Of a stretch of DNA of 57,088 bases, positions 53,233 to 57,088 are shown in pieces. A program made the position numbers and the translations under genes. Source of the DNA: Actinomycetota bacterium. Lineage in GTDB: Bacteria > Actinomycetota > Actinomycetes > Nanopelagicales > Nanopelagicaceae. Below the pieces are notes generated by a model. The model ran no database searches and was not told the DNA's origin. It saw only the letters and a list, made by a program, of their open reading frames with translations. Each line of letters begins with the position of its first letter. Position 1 is the first letter of the stretch. The DNA lies in the NCBI GenBank assembly GCA_009698675.1, contig WLPT01000009.1, positions 1 to 57,088 on the forward strand. The letters run 5' to 3'.

Positions 53233-54102
53233 TTAATTTCTTAGGCCCCGAATCCGTAAGGTGCGTTCACGAATAGGGGCAAATGCAAGTTTTTCAACAA
53301 GGATTCCAACAAACATAATTGAAAGAATTGCTCCTAAGACTAGAGACATATCTCCTAACTGTCTTCCAACATCAAGGAGCTGGCCCAACCCAACTCCCAA
53401 AGCTGGGGAAACGGCAATAAGTTCAGCAGCCATAAGTGAACGCCACGCAAAAGCCCATCCTTGTTCTAATCCGGCTAAAAATCCTGGAAAGGAAGCAGGT
53501 AGAACTATGTGGCGAATCTGTTGGATTCTTGTAGTTCCAAGAACACGTCCTACCTTTAAATATTGAGAAGGTATCTGCTCTATTCCTGAAGACAATCCAT
53601 TGGCAATAGATGGTACTGCCCCAAGAAGTATCACAGCATAAATTGTTGCATTTGATAGTCCAAACCAAATGATTGCTGCAGGGACCCACGCAACTGATGG
53701 TAGTTGTTGAAGTCCTGTTGTAATTGGCTTAAGAACTACCCGGACTGTTTTGCTCAATCCAAGTGCTAATCCAATTGGAATCGCGATGATGATTGAAAAG
53801 AAGAATCCTTGAACTCCACGACTTAAAGAGTTCCATGCAGCCGTTAGTAAAATGCCTTCTTGATATTGATTTACTAACGCTTGGTAGACCTGATGCGGTG
53901 AGGGCAGGATGTATTCTTTAACAAGTTTCAAGTAAAAAAATATTTGCCAAATACCAATAAATAGCGCCAATGCAATCAGCGGGCCTGAAAAGTTAAACAC
54001 TTTCCGCGCAAAAGAATCTGACTGGGTTGATTTGCTCTCTAGGGCATCAAGACCAGCAGATAATCTCTGTAGTTCACTTTGATCCTTATCTATTTCAGCC
54101 AT
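53233..54102 (-). CDS. ssuC: sulfonate/taurine-type ABC permease
   Basis: 289 residues with six membrane helices after an acidic N-terminal tail. The EAA loop 'IPSQYLKVGRVLGTTRIQQIRHIVLPASFPGFLAGLEQGWAFAWRSLMAAELI' is the SsuC/TauC/NitT hallmark. The start is ambiguous: ATG 54102 or ATG 54117, both inside the ssuB 3' end. Last gene of the three-gene importer operon. The symbol is by family; the actual substrate could be sulfonate, taurine or a related compound. Confidence 0.88.
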   Translation of the reverse strand: MAEIDKDQSELQRLSAGLDALESKSTQSDSFARKVFNFSGPLIALALFIGIWQIFFYLKLVKEYILPSPHQVYQALVNQYQEGILLTAAWNSLSRGVQGFFFSIIIAIPIGLALGLSKTVRVVLKPITTGLQQLPSVAWVPAAIIWFGLSNATIYAVILLGAVPSIANGLSSGIEQIPSQYLKVGRVLGTTRIQQIRHIVLPASFPGFLAGLEQGWAFAWRSLMAAELIAVSPALGVGLGQLLDVGRQLGDMSLVLGAILSIMFVGILVEKLAFAPIRERTLRIRGLRN

Positions 54103-54832
54103 GGCGTTTAATCTCATTGCGTAGGTGGTCGGTTATCTCGCTGGCAAGTGTTGCTACCTCAGGTGCATCGATCCGACGTGGTTCGGTTAGATTGATATCC
54201 CATTCCTTTATAAAGCGACCAGGCTTAGAAGACATCAAAATCACTCGCTGACCCAGTCGAACCGCTTCTCGAACGTTGTGAGTAACAAAAACAACAGTTA
54301 GGCCAGTACGTTTCCAGATTCCGATTAGTTCCTCATGAAGAAAGTCACGAGTAATTGCATCGAGTGCTGCAAAAGGTTCATCCATCAACAAAATTGATTT
54401 TTCTTGGGCTAATGCTCGGGCAATGGAAACACGTTGACGCATTCCTCCTGATAGCTCATGTGGACGTTTATCAAAAGCAGAACCAAGATGGACCAGTTCC
54501 AGTAACTCTTGGGCTCTGTTCCTGCGTTGCTCTTTTCCTATTCCCTTAATGCGCAGTGCAAGTTCCACATTCTGCCCAGCAGTTAACCAAGGCATGAGTG
54601 ATGCATCCTGAAACATCAATGTTGGTCGATCTGCAACCCGAACTGTGCCAACAGAAGGAGAATCTAAATCAGCAAGAATGTTTAGTAATGTGGATTTACC
54701 ACACCCCGATGCACCCAAAAGGCAGATGAATTCTCCCTTCTTAACTTGAAAGTCCAGTCCTTCAATGACAAATGGTTCTTCACCAAAGCGCTTGCTTAAG
54801 TTTTCAACTTCAAGGGCATAGCTAATACTCAA
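54095..54832 (-). CDS. ssuB: sulfonate/taurine-type ABC ATPase
   Basis: 245 residues. Walker A is GASGCGKST (about 37-45), the signature is LSGGMRQRVSIARALA, Walker B is LLMDEPFAALD, and LTVVFVTHNVREAVRLG follows. The LSGGMRQR variant is characteristic of the NitT/TauT importer branch. Start TTG 54832, with AGGAAAAGAG upstream, directly after the binding-protein stop. Confidence 0.92.
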   Translation of the reverse strand: MSISYALEVENLSKRFGEEPFVIEGLDFQVKKGEFICLLGASGCGKSTLLNILADLDSPSVGTVRVADRPTLMFQDASLMPWLTAGQNVELALRIKGIGKEQRRNRAQELLELVHLGSAFDKRPHELSGGMRQRVSIARALAQEKSILLMDEPFAALDAITRDFLHEELIGIWKRTGLTVVFVTHNVREAVRLGQRVILMSSKPGRFIKEWDINLTEPRRIDAPEVATLASEITDHLRNEIKRHG

Positions 54833-54833
54833 G

Positions 54834-55907
54834 CTACTCTTTTCCTAAACCCTGAGCAGAAATCTTTTTTTGCTTCAAAGCAATTAGCAGTTTGTTAAGA
54901 ATACGAAGGTCGTAAATTCCCACCAGGCCACGAGATCCAAGATTTGTAAGCAAACCTGCATCTACTGCATTTTCAGCGCTCTTTATCAAAGTTGCTGGCA
55001 ATGGATCGTAAGTAAATGTCAGATTACTCCAGGCACGGGCAATAACCGCATCTGATAAGCGTTTTCCTGTGGCTGCAGCAATCTGAGTTTGGACGGCTTC
55101 TTGTGCTAGAGCAGGTGACTTCTTTATTGCAGCAATTGCTTGCATGTGACCTTTGAGAATCGCCTCTACCGTCTTTGGATACTTGTTAAGAAACTGAGTC
55201 TCGGCAACAATCTGTGTTGTGAGGAATTGTTTCTTTGCCCACAAATCTTTTTCGTCGAGGAATACCTTCCCTCCTGCTTCAATTACTAATCGTGAAGCCC
55301 AAGGTTCTGGAACCCATGCACCGTCAATATCGCCATTTTGGAATAGCGTGAGGCTTTGAGCATTTTCTGTAGGAATAACAGTCACATCTCCGCCACCGGT
55401 AACTGAAGTCTTATAATTCTTGCTTGCAAGCCATGATCGCAAAGCAACATCTTGAGTATTTCCTAATTGCGGTGTTGCAATCTTCTTACCTACAAAATCT
55501 GCAATCGTTGAGATTGATGGATTTACGATTAACTGTGCGCCATTTGCAGTTGAGCCTGCAATGACCCTAATAAGAGATCCTTTTGTACTGGCATACCCTG
55601 CAATTGTTGGATTTGGCCCGATGTAAGCTAGATCAAGAGCCTTGCCTTTAAACGCTTCAATTGCACTTGGACCGGCATTGAAAGTAATCCACTCAATTTT
55701 TGTCTTTGTTCCCTTTAATGCTGCTTCAAAGAGTTTCATCTCTTTTGCATACAACGCAGGAGCGTGTGTGACATTTGCAAAATAGCCGATTCTGATCACA
55801 TCGGCAACGCCAGCGTTAGCTTTGGGCGAAGCGGCAGAACCTGCAGCCACATTGGTGGCCATTAGGCCAGATACGAGCAGAACAGACAGAATTGGGCGAA
55901 TTTTCAT
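54834..55907 (-). CDS. ssuA: sulfonate/taurine-type ABC substrate-binding protein
   Basis: 357 residues. The signal peptide is cleaved near the Ala-rich stretch ending SAASPKA (about 28). The type 2 periplasmic binding core is 'VIRIGYFANVTHAPALYAKEMKLFEAAL' and 'ALDLAYIGPNPTIAGYASTKGSLIRVIAGSTANGAQLIVNP', typical of SsuA/TauA (NMT1-like). Sulfonate is the likely class by analogy and by the Rrf2 neighbour; organism-level sulfur needs would fit. GAGAGG precedes the ATG, and a -10 (TATAGT) lies inside a palindrome upstream. Confidence 0.88.
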   Translation of the reverse strand: MKIRPILSVLLVSGLMATNVAAGSAASPKANAGVADVIRIGYFANVTHAPALYAKEMKLFEAALKGTKTKIEWITFNAGPSAIEAFKGKALDLAYIGPNPTIAGYASTKGSLIRVIAGSTANGAQLIVNPSISTIADFVGKKIATPQLGNTQDVALRSWLASKNYKTSVTGGGDVTVIPTENAQSLTLFQNGDIDGAWVPEPWASRLVIEAGGKVFLDEKDLWAKKQFLTTQIVAETQFLNKYPKTVEAILKGHMQAIAAIKKSPALAQEAVQTQIAAATGKRLSDAVIARAWSNLTFTYDPLPATLIKSAENAVDAGLLTNLGSRGLVGIYDLRILNKLLIALKQKKISAQGLGKE

Positions 55908-55928
55908 GTGAACCTCTCTTTTCCTATT

Positions 55929-55949
55929 TTCCTACTATACTACTAGGAA
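55929..55949. promoter_or_regulatory. palindromic operator over the ssuA -10
   Basis: TTCCTA-N9-TAGGAA forms an imperfect 21-bp palindrome. TATAGT (minus strand, 55939-55934), the probable -10 of ssuA, is inside it, so a bound dimer would block transcription. It lies 68 nt from the Rrf2 start, the natural candidate to bind it. Confidence 0.65.
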
Positions 55950-56016
55950 TTAAGATTACTCAACCGACACGTCCATACGGCCTTGAATTGTTCGAACTAC
56001 GCGAAAGAATGAGCCT

Positions 56017-56484
56017 GTGAAAATCTCAGCCAAAGTCGATTACGCCCTGCAGGCTGTTGTAGAAATCGCGGTTGCAACGAAAAAGGATTCACTGATCTCT
56101 ACCGAAGAGATTGCTTCGAGACGGGATATACCTGAGAAATTTTTGGAAGGGATCCTGACTCTTCTTAGAAAATCTGGGGTCATAAATAGTTATAGAGGCC
56201 CATCAGGTGGTTACGAGTTAGCCAAGAAGCCTCAGGATATAGCCGTTGCTGACATTATTCGAATAATCGATGGCCCACTTGCTGCTGTACGCGGTTTCGC
56301 ACCCGAAGAAATTGAATATGCAGGGCCAGTAAAGCATGTTGCAGACGTTTGGATCGCAACACGCGCCTCCCTTAGAAATGTGCTTGAGAACATTTCAATA
56401 GCCGACATCCTCTCCGGAGATTTCGATGTTTCTGTCTCAAAATTGCTCAATGAAAAAGATGCTCGAAAGCGACGCAAGGCATAA
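56017..56484 (+). CDS. Rrf2 family transcriptional regulator
   Basis: 155 residues. The winged helix is 'AKVDYALQAVVEIA...STEEIASRRDIPEKFLEGILTLLRKSGVINSYRGPSGGYELAKKPQDIAVADIIRIIDGPLA', the CymR/IscR layout. There is no cysteine at all, so it cannot hold an Fe-S cluster like IscR/NsrR; this fits the CymR-like sulfur-sensing group, which responds through a partner or metabolite. The start is GTG 56017. It diverges from the importer operon and very probably regulates it. Confidence 0.88.
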   Translation: MKISAKVDYALQAVVEIAVATKKDSLISTEEIASRRDIPEKFLEGILTLLRKSGVINSYRGPSGGYELAKKPQDIAVADIIRIIDGPLAAVRGFAPEEIEYAGPVKHVADVWIATRASLRNVLENISIADILSGDFDVSVSKLLNEKDARKRRKA

Positions 56485-56503
56485 CTGCGCCCACCTAATA
56501 GGA

Positions 56504-56524
56504 AGAAGAGTCGCCCTATAAGAC
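56504..56524 (-). repeat. RNase P RNA 3'-end-like motif, copy 5
   Basis: GAAGAGTCGCCCTATAAG then ACC on the plus strand. It is the distal end of the first non-coding module, downstream of the 9-bp hairpin on the minus strand. Confidence 0.5.
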
Positions 56525-56538
56525 CAGGGAATTGGAAA

Positions 56539-56560
56539 GGGCCTCGATCTCTCGAGGCCC
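56539..56560 (-). terminator. 9-bp hairpin of module A
   Basis: Perfect stem GGGCCTCGA/TCGAGGCCC with a 4-nt loop, followed by CTTTCC on the minus strand, so a weak intrinsic terminator at best. The module B counterpart (56925-56944) has one C-A mismatch. The stretch CTCGATCT of the hairpin is also complementary to AGATCGAG at 56602-56609, allowing an alternative fold. Confidence 0.45.
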
Positions 56561-56627
56561 TCCCATGCATATCTGAAGCAGCTCTTTTGACCATTACCAA
56601 TAGATCGAGCTTCGACAGTTAAGACTG

Positions 56628-56702
56628 TGGTGGAGGCGACGGGATTTGAACCCGCACCTCGGGTTTGGTAAACACGAATGCTGCCATTTACATCACGCCC
56701 CC
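56628..56702 (-). tRNA. tRNA-like element A, anticodon ACC if real
   Basis: 75 nt on the minus strand. The acceptor GGGGGCG pairs with CGCCTCC (one G-U), D-arm ATGT/GCAT, anticodon stem CGTGT/ACCCG with one mismatch and loop TTACCAA, T-arm GCGGG-TTCAAAT-CCCGT, discriminator A and encoded CCA. The 5' half (TGTAA-TGGCAGCA) resembles bacterial tRNA-Gln. The loop reads anticodon ACC (Gly GGU), rare in bacteria. It is most likely a tRNA-derived element or diverged tRNA rather than a standard tRNA. Confidence 0.5.
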
Positions 56703-56792
56703 AACACGAGAGCGAAGATATGGCTTGAGAATTGACCAGTTTGCGAAACTACAAAGTGATGTGGATAAAATGTAAAAGGTAACAAGCAAAAA

Positions 56793-56815
56793 GGACTTGG
56801 CTATTAACCAAGTCC
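56793..56815 (-). terminator. intrinsic terminator between modules A and B
   Basis: Perfect 8-bp stem GGACTTGG/CCAAGTCC with a 7-nt loop, followed on the minus strand by TTTTTGCTTG. It would end a transcript running leftward through module B, giving a predicted RNA of about 290 nt. No protein-coding gene lies between modules. Confidence 0.7.
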
Positions 56816-56889
56816 CAATTACTACCAAACCCGTAGTGCAAATTAATTATGGCACATTAATGAAGTTACTCGCAGTAACTAAATGTAAA

Positions 56890-56912
56890 GAAGAGTCGCC
56901 CTATAAGCCGGA
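56890..56912 (-). repeat. RNase P RNA 3'-end-like motif, copy 6
   Basis: GAAGAGTCGCCCTATAAG followed by CCGGA on the plus strand; the best match among the six to the RNase P RNA 3' end (minus strand CCGGCTTATAGGGCGACTC). It is the distal end of module B. Confidence 0.55.
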
Positions 56913-57012
56913 GGAATTGGAAAAGGCCCCGATCTCTCGAGGCCCTCCCATGCAAAGCTGCTACAACTCTTTTGACCATTACCAATAGATCGAGCTACAA
57001 CAGTTAAGACTG

Positions 57013-57087
57013 TGGTGGAGGCGACGGGATTTGAACCCGCTCCGACGATTTGGTAAACCAACAGGCTGCCAATTACAACACGCCCCC
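57013..57087 (-). tRNA. tRNA-like element B, degenerate
   Basis: 75 nt on the minus strand, with the same acceptor, T-arm and CCA as element A. Its D-stem (TTGT against GCCT) and anticodon stem (TTGGT/ATCGT) pair poorly, so it looks like a decayed or non-canonical copy. The loop again reads TTACCAA. Confidence 0.4.
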
Positions 57088-57088
57088 A

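Larger units (their letters stand above)
56504..56703 (-). repeat. non-coding module A (tRNA-like + hairpins + RNase P-like end)
   Basis: About 200 nt, repeated as module B at 56890-57088. On the minus strand the order is the tRNA-like element, hairpin ACAGT-ctta-ACTGT right after CCA, a conserved AT-rich stretch ATTGGTAATGGTCAAAAGAG, a 9-bp hairpin, then the RNase P-like motif. Long blocks are identical between modules while stems and loops differ in places. Confidence 0.75.
56890..57088 (-). repeat. non-coding module B
   Basis: Second copy of the module at 56504-56703, in the same orientation and order. The window ends at the base just beyond its tRNA-like 5' end, so more copies may follow. 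The spacer between modules (56704-56889) contains the terminator and a GTTACT-cgc-AGTAAC hairpin but no gene. Confidence 0.75.

Noticed and set aside
1..57088. CRISPR array or cas genes
   Set aside because: No regularly spaced identical repeats with unique spacers and no Cas-like protein; the only tandem identical units are the coding repeats at 1-78 and the two non-coding modules.
43000..57088. Integron or prophage
   Set aside because: No tyrosine or serine recombinase, attC-like long palindromes or phage structural genes are visible in the window.

Overview
The window reads as chromosomal DNA of a small-genome, moderate-GC actinobacterium, most likely a freshwater planktonic lineage of the Nanopelagicales (acI) type. 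That placement is inference. It rests on a SenX3-RegX3/PhoU/Pst phosphate module, an HU protein, a lysine/alanine-rich chromatin-like tail, secreted proteins with a CYKG...PKCPAGY N-terminal motif, tight gene packing, and many genes whose -10 hexamer lies about 6 nt before the start codon (leaderless transcription). No rRNA, CRISPR array, integrase, transposase or phage structural gene is visible.

Layout. 0-7 kb: tail of a Lys/Ala-rich protein, a MarR regulator, an M13 peptidase with tgt, a P1B-type metal ATPase, a membrane protein, and a DinB-fold enzyme coupled to a 49-residue membrane peptide. 7-13.7 kb: the phosphate regulon, phoU-pstC-pstA-pstB-pstS on the minus strand, divergent from a histidine kinase/response regulator pair. 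PHO-box-like 11-bp repeats lie between the two units and again before pstS. 13.8-16 kb: a YjjI-type glycyl radical enzyme and its YjjW activase. 16-23.8 kb: an SDR, a GabT-type transaminase, an Orn/Lys/Arg decarboxylase and a Pot-type ABC importer, plausibly amine/GABA metabolism. 23.9-28.4 kb: a baeRF-like protein, glutamate dehydrogenase, HU and an MMPL transporter. 28.4-31.7 kb: three secreted proteins. 32-36 kb: TldD/TldE, a YjdM/PhnA zinc-ribbon protein and UppP. 36-43 kb: an MFS transporter, an SDR, a second DinB protein, a heterodimeric ABC exporter and a FrnE-type oxidoreductase.

43-53 kb is accessory in character: short, mostly single genes (GNAT, TipAS, DUF1801, YCII, MORN fusion, MFS, MarR, DoxX, SRPBCC, GyrI-like) that bind or modify small molecules, many with their own leaderless promoter. 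53.2-56.5 kb holds an SsuABC/TauABC-type sulfonate importer under a divergent Rrf2 regulator with a palindrome over the importer's -10.

The most unusual part is the right end. A short motif resembling the 3' end of RNase P RNA occurs six times, in the same orientation, between 51.4 and 56.9 kb. The last 585 bp contain a non-coding module of about 200 nt present twice: a tRNA-like sequence with encoded CCA, several hairpins, then the RNase P-like motif. I could not match this to a named element. It is the best candidate here for something undescribed, either the footprint of repeated site-specific integration or a tRNA-linked structured RNA family.
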